DNA of 7,213 bases, from assembly GCA_017643965.1 (NCBI GenBank), contig JAEPMM010000166.1, positions 1-7,213 on the forward strand. The letters run 5' to 3'. Below the pieces are notes generated by a model. That model had not been told where the DNA came from, did not search any database, and was given only the letters and a program-made list of their open reading frames with translations. Below, piece after piece: positions 1-5,788 of the stretch. Source of the DNA: Marinobacter sp. Its GTDB lineage: Bacteria; Pseudomonadota; Gammaproteobacteria; Pseudomonadales; Oleiphilaceae. Made by a program: the position numbers and the translations under genes. The number at the start of each line of letters is the position of its first letter. Within the stretch, counting starts at the first letter, position 1.

Positions 1-352
1 CACGCAGCAGGGGGTCCAGCAGGCGACTGTAGCCCTGCAGGGGATCGAGATGGAAACGCAACTGCGGCATCACCCGCAGTTTCATCGCCCGCCCCACCTG
101 ACCACGCAGGAATCCGGATGCCTTGTTCAGCGCCCCCAGGGATGCCTTGACCTCGGGCGACTCCTCAGTCAGCTCCTCGGTCGACAGCAGCGACACGTAG
201 ATGTCGGCATACCCCAGATCGCGGCTGACCTTGACGGCATTCACGGTGACCATGCCGACCCGCGGGTCTTTGACCTCCCGCTGGATCAGCTGGGCCAGTT
301 CGCGCTGCATCTGATCGCCGATGCGATCAACACGACTGAACTCTCTTGGCAT
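1..352 (-). CDS. rbfA: Ribosome-binding factor A, 3' end cut by window edge
   Basis: RbfA is a cytoplasmic single-KH-domain protein that binds the 30S subunit during late 16S rRNA maturation. Reading from ATG at 352-350 gives 117 codons (to position 2) without a stop; the E. coli protein is about 133 residues, so perhaps 10-20 residues are missing. Family features seen: N-terminal MPREFSRVDRIGDQMQREL, then a central KDPRVGMVTV strand, VSRDLGYADIYVS, and an ALNKASGFLRG segment carrying the Ala-x-Gly kink typical of RbfA's KH fold, followed by LRVMPQLRFHLD. The start codon shares one base with the infB stop (TGATG), which implies translational coupling to infB. Identification is firm; only the C-terminus is unknown. 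Confidence 0.95.
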   Translation of the reverse strand, partial: MPREFSRVDRIGDQMQRELAQLIQREVKDPRVGMVTVNAVKVSRDLGYADIYVSLLSTEELTEESPEVKASLGALNKASGFLRGQVGRAMKLRVMPQLRFHLDPLQGYSRLLDPLLR

Positions 353-2910
353 CAGGCCCCCGTAGACTCGAGCTTGCGCTCGACTCTGACGCGATCGAAC
401 ACTTCGATCTGGTCACCGACCTTGACGTCGTAGCCCTTGACGCCGATACCACACTCCATGCCGTTGCGGACTTCCGGTACGTCATCCTTGAAGCGACGCA
501 GGGATTCCAGTTCGCCTTCGAAGATCACCACGTTGTCACGCAGGACACGGATCGGCTTATTACGGTAGACGTTACCCTCGATCACCATGCAGCCAGCCAC
601 CTGACCGAACTTCGGTGAGCGGAATACGTCACGCACATCGGCAATACCCACGATGTCTTCGCGGAATTCCGGTGCCAGCATGCCGGTCAGGGCCGCTTTC
701 ACGTCATCAATCAGGTTGTAGATGATGCTGTAATAACGAAGATCCAGACCTTCCTGCTCCACCAGACGCTTCGATGCGGTGTCCGCACGAACGTTGAAGC
801 CGAAGATAACCGCGTTGGTGGCCATGGCCAGGCTCACGTCCGTCTCGGCAATACCACCGACGCCGGAGGATACGATCTTGACCTGCACCTCGTCGTTACC
901 CAGATCCTGAAGCGCCTTGATGATGGCTTCCAGGGAACCACGAACATCGGTTTTCAGGACCACGTTGAGGGTTTTCACCTCGTCCTTGCCCATGTTCTCG
1001 AACAGGTTCTCGAGCTTGGCCGCCTGCTGGCGCTGCAAGCGCTGCTCGCGCTCACGGGTCTGACGGAACTCCGCCAGCTCTTTCGCCTTGCGCTCGTCCG
1101 CGACAGCGAAGAATTCGTCACCGGCATCCGGTGTGCCGTTCAGACCAAGAATCTCCACCGGGATGGACGGGCCAGCTTCCTTACTCGGCTTGCCCGCTTC
1201 GTCCGTCATCGCGCGGACCTTACCGAAGTAGGAACCGGCGACCACCATGTCACCCTGACGCAGAGTACCGTTCTGTACCAGCACGGTGGCTACGGAGCCA
1301 CGGCCACGCTCGAGGCTGGACTCAACCACAACACCCTTGGCCGGGGCATCCGGAGAGGCCTCGAGCTCGAGGATCTCGGCCTGCAGCACCAGCGCTTCCA
1401 GCAGGTTGTCGATGCCTTCACCGGTGTGCGCGGAAACCGGCACGAACTGAACGTCACCGCCCCAGTCTTCCGGAATCACTTCCAGTGCTGACAGTTCGTT
1501 CTTGATGCGGTCGGGGTCGGCTTCTTCCTTGTCCATCTTGTTGATGGCCACCACGATCGGCACACCGGCGGAGCGGGCATGTTGCACCGCTTCCTTGGTC
1601 TGCGGCATCACGCCATCGTCGGCAGCAACCACCAGCACCACAATATCGGTGCACTGGGCGCCACGGGCGCGCATCGCGGTGAAGGCCGCGTGGCCCGGGG
1701 TGTCGAGGAACGACACCATGCCGTGATCGGTTTCCACGTGATAGGCACCGATGTGCTGGGTAATGCCACCGGACTCACCGGAGGCCACCTTGGTGCGGCG
1801 GATATAATCCAGCAACGAGGTTTTACCGTGGTCAACGTGACCCATCACACTCACAACCGGCGCGCGCTTGGATTTCTCCTTGCCCTCGAAGGAGAATTCG
1901 CTCAGAACCTCCTCCTCGAACGCGTCCTCGCTGACCAGCTTCGGGGTATGCCCCAGCTCTTCGGTCACCAGAACGGCGGTTTCCTGGTCCAGTGCCTGGT
2001 TGATGGTGGCCATAACGCCCATACCCATCAGTGTCTTGATTACGTCTGCCGACTTGACTGCCATTCTCTGGGCAAGGTCGCCAACCGTAATGGTCTCGGG
2101 AATCTGTACTTCTCTAACCATTGGTTTGGTCGGTCTCTCAAAGGCGTGGCGTTTCTCTTTCGGTTTCTTCTTCGCACGCAGCGGCTTGCGCAGCGTGGTG
2201 TCTTCCTCGTCCTCGCTGATGATCAGCGGTTCGTCAACCGGGCGGCTGCGGGGCCCGCGATGGCCCGCCGACTTCTTCTTCGGCTTGCCCTCGTCCGGCT
2301 CATCGCCGCGCTCACGCACTTTTTCTTTCTTTTTCTTCGGCTTGCGGTCTTTGCCTTCGCCCTCTTCAGGCGGCGGAATTGGCATATCTTCCGGAGCCGG
2401 AATCGTGACCTCTTCCTCTTTCTTCGCGGCCTTGGCTGCGGGCTTTTCTTCCGCCGGCGCCTGCTCGGCCACTGTCTCTTCCGCCGGAGACGTCGCCTGC
2501 GTTTCCGCCTGCGGTGCCTGCTCCGCGGTTACCTGCGGCGCTTCTTCAGCCACGGGTTGTGTCGCCGGGGTCTCCACGGCGGCTTCTTCCGCTTTCGCCG
2601 CTTCGGCTTCCGGAGCCAATTCAGCGCGCTTGATGTACGTGCGGCGCTTACGAACTTCTACGTTTACGGTTTTGGCGCGGCCAGCTTTCAGAGTGGTGGT
2701 GGTCTTACGCTTCAGAGTAATCTTGTTGGGCTCTGCGTTTGTATCACCGTGATTCTTTCTCAGATAAGCCAGCAACTGCTGCTTCTCATCGCTGGAGACA
2801 GCATCGTTCTCGGAACGGGCTTTCAGCCCGGCCTCAACGATCTGCTTCAGCAAACGATCCACGGGAGCGCCTCCGTCTGCGGCCAGTTGTTTTACCGTTA
2901 CTTCAGCCAT
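352..2910 (-). CDS. infB: Translation initiation factor IF-2 (GTPase)
   Basis: IF2 is the GTPase that places initiator fMet-tRNA in the 30S P site and promotes 50S joining. The protein has 852 residues, close to the E. coli length of 890. Domain order: a small N-terminal IF2_N domain (about 1-55); a charged, low-complexity linker (about 95-260) with Ala/Glu-rich then Lys-rich stretches; a second IF2_N-type domain (about 266-322); the G domain with P-loop GHVDHGKT (357-364), switch-I GGITQHIGA (381-389), DTPGH with catalytic His407 (403-407), NKMD (457-460) and SAH (493-495); then domain II, a helical linker (about 603-640), domain III, and the C-terminal fMet-tRNA-binding beta barrel (about 755-852). 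The fifth GTPase motif reads SAH where E. coli has SAK. ATG at 2910 is preceded by AGGAGG with 6 nt spacing. Stop TGA overlaps the rbfA ATG. Confidence 0.98.
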   Translation of the reverse strand: MAEVTVKQLAADGGAPVDRLLKQIVEAGLKARSENDAVSSDEKQQLLAYLRKNHGDTNAEPNKITLKRKTTTTLKAGRAKTVNVEVRKRRTYIKRAELAPEAEAAKAEEAAVETPATQPVAEEAPQVTAEQAPQAETQATSPAEETVAEQAPAEEKPAAKAAKKEEEVTIPAPEDMPIPPPEEGEGKDRKPKKKKEKVRERGDEPDEGKPKKKSAGHRGPRSRPVDEPLIISEDEEDTTLRKPLRAKKKPKEKRHAFERPTKPMVREVQIPETITVGDLAQRMAVKSADVIKTLMGMGVMATINQALDQETAVLVTEELGHTPKLVSEDAFEEEVLSEFSFEGKEKSKRAPVVSVMGHVDHGKTSLLDYIRRTKVASGESGGITQHIGAYHVETDHGMVSFLDTPGHAAFTAMRARGAQCTDIVVLVVAADDGVMPQTKEAVQHARSAGVPIVVAINKMDKEEADPDRIKNELSALEVIPEDWGGDVQFVPVSAHTGEGIDNLLEALVLQAEILELEASPDAPAKGVVVESSLERGRGSVATVLVQNGTLRQGDMVVAGSYFGKVRAMTDEAGKPSKEAGPSIPVEILGLNGTPDAGDEFFAVADERKAKELAEFRQTREREQRLQRQQAAKLENLFENMGKDEVKTLNVVLKTDVRGSLEAIIKALQDLGNDEVQVKIVSSGVGGIAETDVSLAMATNAVIFGFNVRADTASKRLVEQEGLDLRYYSIIYNLIDDVKAALTGMLAPEFREDIVGIADVRDVFRSPKFGQVAGCMVIEGNVYRNKPIRVLRDNVVIFEGELESLRRFKDDVPEVRNGMECGIGVKGYDVKVGDQIEVFDRVRVERKLESTGA

Positions 2911-2916
2911 ACAGGT

Positions 2917-2922
2917 CCTCCT
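2917..2922 (-). promoter_or_regulatory. Consensus Shine-Dalgarno of infB
   Basis: On the minus strand AGGAGG lies 6 nt before the infB ATG, within the 18-bp nusA-infB gap and inside a longer GGGAGGAGG run. It is the only perfect ribosome-binding site seen in the window. It fixes the infB start and suggests that IF2 is translated strongly and independently of nusA. Confidence 0.85.
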
Positions 2923-2928
2923 CCCGAA

Positions 2929-4422
2929 TTAGGCCTGGTCTTCAAACCAGGGGGCGCGCGCAGTCATAATCAATTGGCCTGCGCGCTCTTCATCCATACC
3001 TTCAATTTCGAGCAGGTCATCGACTGACTGCTCGGCGAGATCTTCCATGGTACGAACACCGATACCCGCCAACTTGAAGGCGAGACTGCGATCCATACCG
3101 TCCATGCTGAGAAGATCTTCCGCGGGCTCCGAGCCTTCAAGCGCCTCTTCGCTGGCCAGGGCCTGATTCAACAGGACATCCTTGGCACGGCGGCGCAGCT
3201 CGGTGACGGTATCTTCGTCGAACCCGTCGATGGCCAGCATTTCTTCCATGGGGACGTACGCCACTTCCTCAATAGACGTAAACCCTTCTTCGATCAGTAC
3301 GCCGGCAAACTCCTCATCCACATCCAGATTGCTGGTGAAATGCTCGAGCAGGCGATTGTATTCCTGCTCCTGACGCTCACCCGCTTCCTCTTCCGTCATC
3401 ACGTTCAGAGTCCAGCCGGTCAGCTCGGTGGCCAGGCGCACATTCTGGCCATTGCGGCCGATGGCCTGGGCCAGGTTATCTTCCGCCACGGCTACTTCCA
3501 TGGTGTGACGGTCTTCGTCCATCACAATGGAGGCGACTTCGGCGGGCGCCATGGCGTTGATCACCAGTTGCGCGGGGTTGTCGTCCCACAGCACGATATC
3601 AACCCGCTCACCGCCCAGTTCGTTGGACACGGCCTGTACGCGAGAGCCCCGCATACCGACACAGGCGCCCACCGGATCAATGCGGCGATCGTTGGTTTTC
3701 ACCGCGATCTTGGCCCGGGAGCCCGGGTCCCGGGCAGCGCCACGAATCTCGATCAGCTCCTCGGCGATTTCAGGCACCTCGATGCGGAACAGCTCGATGA
3801 GCATCTGGGCATCGGTGCGGCTGAGGATCAGCTGCGGACCACGGTGATCGGTGCGGATCTCCAGCAACAGGGAGCGAACGCGATCGCCCATGCGGAAGGT
3901 CTCGCGCGCAATCAGGTGCTCGCGGGGCAGCAGGGCCTCGGCGTTGGCGCCGAGGTCCACAATTACGTTGTCGCGGGTCACTTTCTTGACCGTTCCGGAG
4001 ACCAGCTCGCCCACGCGGTCACGGTAGCTGTCCACGATCTTGGTGCGCTCAGCTTCGCGAACCTTCTGGAAAATGATCTGCTTCGCGGCCTGCGCACCGA
4101 TACGACCGAAGGCAACGGATTCGGTTTTCTCTTCGTGCATGTCACCGGGCTTCAGCGAAGTGTCAATTTCTTCCGCTTCCTGCAAGGTCAGCTCGGTGCC
4201 CAGCGCCGGTACCGCATCATTGTCCACCACCAGCCAGCGGCGGAAGGTTTCGTATTCGCCGGTGCGACGATCAATGGAGACCCGGATATCGGCCTCTTCG
4301 TCGTCGTAGCGTTTTTTGGCAGCGGTGGCGAGCGCCAGCTCGATTGCTTCAAAAATGACATCCTTCTCGACACCTTTTTCGTTCGAGACGGATTCGACCA
4401 CCAGCAAGATCTCTTTACTCAT
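2929..4422 (-). CDS. nusA: Transcription termination/antitermination factor NusA
   Basis: NusA binds RNA polymerase near the RNA exit channel, where it affects pausing, intrinsic and Rho termination, and antitermination on rRNA operons. The protein has 497 residues, matching the E. coli length of 495. Domains: RNAP-binding N-terminal domain (about 1-130); S1 domain (about 137-200, SGTVKKVTRDNVIVDLG); KH1 (about 230-295) with GMRG at 256-259; KH2 (about 300-345) with GRNG at 322-325; then two C-terminal acidic helix-hairpin repeats (about 365-415 and 438-490), the form found in gammaproteobacteria that bind the alpha subunit or lambda N. It ends in APWFEDQA, resembling E. coli. It lies 42 bp after rimP and 18 bp before infB. 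The SD is modest (AGGG/GGG at about 4426-4440). In E. coli NusA represses its own operon, which is relevant to the leader at 5003-5200. Confidence 0.98.
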   Translation of the reverse strand: MSKEILLVVESVSNEKGVEKDVIFEAIELALATAAKKRYDDEEADIRVSIDRRTGEYETFRRWLVVDNDAVPALGTELTLQEAEEIDTSLKPGDMHEEKTESVAFGRIGAQAAKQIIFQKVREAERTKIVDSYRDRVGELVSGTVKKVTRDNVIVDLGANAEALLPREHLIARETFRMGDRVRSLLLEIRTDHRGPQLILSRTDAQMLIELFRIEVPEIAEELIEIRGAARDPGSRAKIAVKTNDRRIDPVGACVGMRGSRVQAVSNELGGERVDIVLWDDNPAQLVINAMAPAEVASIVMDEDRHTMEVAVAEDNLAQAIGRNGQNVRLATELTGWTLNVMTEEEAGERQEQEYNRLLEHFTSNLDVDEEFAGVLIEEGFTSIEEVAYVPMEEMLAIDGFDEDTVTELRRRAKDVLLNQALASEEALEGSEPAEDLLSMDGMDRSLAFKLAGIGVRTMEDLAEQSVDDLLEIEGMDEERAGQLIMTARAPWFEDQA

Positions 4423-4464
4423 TGGATTGCCCTGCCCTTAAAAATAAACTTTGCATCCACCGAC

Positions 4465-4926
4465 TTATTCAAAAACCGGAACGATGTTGGCTTTCTCGAT
4501 ACTGTCGAACGGCAACAGATACTCGTGATCGTCGACCACGATCACCACGTCGTCACCCTCCACGCCCTTGATCAGGCCCTGAAATTTGCGACGTCCCTCA
4601 AAAGCCATTCGCAGCTTCAACTGAACCTTATGCCCGGCAAACGCCTGGTACTGCTCGGGACGGAACAGCGGTCGGTCCATGCCCGGAGATGACACCTCCA
4701 GGGTATATTCCGTCTGGATGGGGTCTTCCACATCCATCACGCCGCTGGCTTGCCGACTGACTTTTTCGCAGTCGTCTACGCCGATGCCGTTTTCGGCATC
4801 GTCGATAAAGATTCGTAACAGGGATTCATGGCCCCGGGCGCGAAATTCAATACCCCAGAACTCGTACCCCAGGCCCTCAACCACCGGCCTTAATATGTCT
4901 TCCAGTTGCTTTAGCTTGGCTGACAA
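4465..4926 (-). CDS. rimP: Ribosome maturation factor RimP (non-ATG start)
   Basis: RimP is a cytoplasmic 30S maturation factor that helps S12 and the central pseudoknot assemble. The frame has no usable ATG. I chose TTG at 4926-4924, which gives 153 residues starting (M)SAKLKQLEDILRPVVEGLGY, aligned with the usual family start (E. coli about 150 residues), and which has GGAGA about 11 nt upstream. An earlier TTG at 4965 would add 13 residues (MRFWKPRDGDSET) with no clear SD. Family motifs: LGYEFWGIEF, LRIFID, VDDCEKVSRQ, the signature LEVSSPGMDRPL, FEGRRKFQG, and a C-terminal SH3-like barrel ending VVDDHEYLLPFDSIEKANIVPVFE. It is the first gene after the attenuator-like leader and the first of rimP-nusA-infB-rbfA. 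The product is certain; the exact start is less so. Confidence 0.93.
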   Translation of the reverse strand: MSAKLKQLEDILRPVVEGLGYEFWGIEFRARGHESLLRIFIDDAENGIGVDDCEKVSRQASGVMDVEDPIQTEYTLEVSSPGMDRPLFRPEQYQAFAGHKVQLKLRMAFEGRRKFQGLIKGVEGDDVVIVVDDHEYLLPFDSIEKANIVPVFE

Positions 4927-5003
4927 GGTTTCGCTGTCTCCATCTCTTGGTTTCCAGAACCGCAATATGTTTCGACGCCCGTTAATTTCCGGACCCCGAA
5001 AAC

Positions 5004-5032
5004 AAAAAAAGGGCTGTTTATCAGCCCTTTTT
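5004..5032 (-). terminator. Intrinsic terminator T2 just upstream of rimP
   Basis: The minus strand reads GGGCTG, a 5-nt loop, then CAGCCC (5027-5022 with 5016-5011), followed by seven T (5010-5004). Five A precede the stem and extend it by A-U pairs. Because the A run mirrors the T run, it could also end plus-strand transcription, but no plus-strand gene is seen nearby. It lies downstream of the operon promoter and upstream of rimP, so it must be read through for rimP-nusA-infB to be expressed. That makes it an attenuator candidate. Confidence 0.85.
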
Positions 5033-5067
5033 ATGCACCAGGACCTGATGCGCCAGGCCCCTTAATC

Positions 5068-5096
5068 AAAAAGCCCCGAACGAGTGGGGCCTTTTG
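5068..5096 (-). terminator. Intrinsic terminator T1 in the rimP leader
   Basis: The minus strand has GCCCC (5090-5086), an 8-nt loop, GGGGC (5077-5073) and then UUUUU (5072-5068). An upstream CAAAAG extends the stem by A-U pairs after one mismatch. It looks weaker than T2. Its 5' arm is also perfectly complementary, as GGCCCC, to GGGGCC at 5061-5056, so an alternative fold that breaks the terminator can be drawn. Confidence 0.75.
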
Positions 5097-5205
5097 TTGC
5101 AAGAACTCACAGGAAACATACCCATTCAGGCCGTTTTCTGCTGACAGACACCTGGCCTGTCTGAAGCCGCTCCACCGAAGTGGAGCCTGCCCCAATATTC
5201 GCCGG

Positions 5206-5234
5206 AGTATAGAGACGCCAGCAAGACTGGTCAA
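5206..5234 (-). promoter_or_regulatory. Sigma70 promoter for the rimP operon leader
   Basis: On the minus strand, TTGACC (5234-5229; 5 of 6 to consensus) and TATACT (5211-5206; 5 of 6) are separated by exactly 17 bp. Transcription should start near 5200-5198. It sits directly after the tRNA-Leu terminator, which would otherwise cut the downstream genes off from upstream transcription. The placement supports its being the main promoter of rimP-nusA-infB-rbfA. Confidence 0.8.
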
Positions 5235-5244
5235 GGACTGACCA
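5228..5244 (-). repeat. Inverted repeat overlapping the -35 box
   Basis: TGGTCA and TGACCA are perfect 6-bp arms around a 5-bp spacer, covering the -35 hexamer of the rimP-operon promoter. It could be an operator or a chance palindrome. One arm overlaps the edge of the tRNA terminator's T run. No regulator can be named from the sequence. Confidence 0.4.
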
Positions 5245-5277
5245 AAAAAAACGGCCTGGGAAATCCAAGCCGTTTTT
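5244..5277 (-). terminator. Intrinsic terminator after tRNA-Leu
   Basis: Twelve nt past the tRNA CCA end the minus strand forms ACGGC, one mismatch, a 3-bp continuation, a 5-nt loop, and the matching TGG...GCCGT arm (5273-5251), followed by seven T (5250-5244). It is well placed to end the glmM/tpiA-secG-leuU transcript. Confidence 0.85.
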
Positions 5278-5285
5278 CTTCAATA

Positions 5286-5370
5286 TGGTGCCCAAGGCCG
5301 GACTCGAACCGGCACGGCTTTCGCCACTACCCCCTCAAGATAGCGTGTCTACCAGTTCCACCACTTGGGC
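5286..5370 (-). tRNA. leuU: tRNA-Leu, anticodon GAG, CCA encoded
   Basis: This is an 85-nt class II tRNA. The acceptor stem GCCCAAG (5370-5364) pairs with CTTGGGC (5296-5290), followed by discriminator A and an encoded CCA (5288-5286). The D arm is GTGG-AACTGGTAGA-CAC. The anticodon stem is CTATC/GGTAG with loop TTGAGGG, anticodon GAG at 5336-5334, reading CUC/CUU codons. The long variable arm is GGC-GAAA-GCC, and the T arm is GCCGG-TTCGAGT-CCGGC. It closely resembles E. coli leuU, which also follows secG. Its 5' end is 7 nt from the secG stop codon and no separate promoter is visible, so it is probably released from the secG mRNA by RNase P. Confidence 0.97.
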
Positions 5371-5377
5371 AACAACC

Positions 5378-5746
5378 TTACTCGAGCTCGGGAAGTTCAT
5401 CTGAGGGCTCCCCGTTCTCGCTTTCACTTTGCTCAACATCCGCCGGGGCAGAGGAACGGGGCGACTCCTGAACGACCGGAATACCGGCTTGTCCAGCGAC
5501 TTCCGCACGCTGCTTGGCGAAGATGGCCAGTGAAAAACTCGTCACAAAAAACACAACCGCCAGAAAGGTGGTCATACGCGTCAGGAAGCTACCGCTGCCC
5601 TGACTACCGAATACTGTCTGAGAAGCACCGCCACCAAAGGCCGCGCCGGCATCAGCGCCCTTGCCCTGCTGGATCAGCACCAGACCCACCAGCGCCACGG
5701 CGATAACCACGTGCACAACGACTACCAGTGTTTCTACCCAATCCAT
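5378..5746 (-). CDS. secG: Preprotein translocase subunit SecG
   Basis: SecG is the small inner-membrane subunit of the SecYEG channel and stimulates SecA-driven export. The 122 residues contain two transmembrane segments (about 4-25 and 58-77) with the conserved loop between them: QQGKGADAGAAFGGGAS (27-42) and SQTVFGSQGSGSFLTR. A hydrophilic Glu/Ser/Pro-rich tail (about 80-122) follows, somewhat longer than the tail of the 110-residue E. coli protein and of a kind that varies between species. The ATG start fits family proteins, which begin directly before the first membrane segment. The SD is weak (GAGAG, 5 nt upstream). It lies 42 bp after tpiA and 7 bp before tRNA-Leu, so it is likely cotranscribed with both. 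Confidence 0.97.
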   Translation of the reverse strand: MDWVETLVVVVHVVIAVALVGLVLIQQGKGADAGAAFGGGASQTVFGSQGSGSFLTRMTTFLAVVFFVTSFSLAIFAKQRAEVAGQAGIPVVQESPRSSAPADVEQSESENGEPSDELPELE

Positions 5747-5749
5747 AAA

Positions 5750-5773
5750 GACTCTCTAATGACTCTTGCTAAT
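5750..5773 (-). repeat. Short imperfect tandem repeat in tpiA-secG gap
   Basis: Two adjacent copies, GACTCTCTAAT (5750-5760) and GACTCTTGCTAAT (5761-5773) on the plus strand, differ mainly by a 2-base insertion. They fill the 42-bp gap before the secG start and include the weak SD region. This is probably a small local duplication; no function is evident. Confidence 0.4.
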
Positions 5774-5788
5774 GGCTTTTACAAACCT

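Larger units (their letters stand above)
5003..5200 (-). ncRNA. Structured 5' leader of rimP-nusA-infB (or small RNA)
   Basis: This is the predicted transcript from the promoter at 5206-5234 and it contains no credible protein gene. In transcription order it holds: hairpin A (5186-5169), GCTCCAC/GTGGAGC closing a UUCG tetraloop; hairpin B (5163-5145), CAGACA/TGTCTG with a 7-nt loop; a linker with GGCCTGAA (5132-5125), complementary to CAGGCC at 5159-5154 on the side of hairpin B; terminator T1 (5096-5068); hairpin C (5060-5041), GGGCCUG/CAGGUCC with one G-U pair and a 6-nt loop; and strong terminator T2 (5032-5004). About 77 nt then remain to the rimP TTG. Two terminators before the first gene suggest transcription attenuation. 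As I recall, Rfam has a rimP-leader family from attenuator surveys, and this may be a member or a lineage-specific relative. A free RNA of about 130 nt ending at T1 is the alternative. Confidence 0.6.

Noticed and set aside
2310..2345. T/C-rich low-complexity tract resembling a repeat or T-rich terminator
   Set aside because: It encodes the Lys-rich part of the IF2 linker on the other strand, has no adjacent hairpin, and is explained by coding.
2100..2400. Internal in-frame ATG codons of infB (residues 176 and 264) as starts of shorter IF2 isoforms, as known in E. coli
   Set aside because: Neither has a properly spaced SD: GGAAG is only 2 nt from codon 176, and nothing clear precedes codon 264. 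Isoforms cannot be claimed from sequence alone.
1579..3027. Long open frame of 482 codons on the plus strand
   Set aside because: It is antisense to infB, rich in Leu/Arg/Phe/His as expected from the reverse of Ala/Glu/Lys codons, and has no recognisable domain. It is a shadow of the GC-rich infB gene.
4423..4464. Possible promoter in the rimP-nusA gap because of its A/T-rich tract
   Set aside because: No -35/-10 pair with acceptable spacing is seen; the tract is short and nusA is best explained as cotranscribed with rimP.
3340..4692. Open plus-strand frame of 450 codons opposite nusA and rimP
   Set aside because: It crosses two well-supported genes in antisense, with no motif, SD or promoter. 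It arises from codon bias on the real strand.
5031..5234. Minus-strand open frame of 67 codons across the rimP leader
   Set aside because: It runs through a promoter, hairpins and T1, with no SD and no protein-like features. The RNA structures explain the region better.
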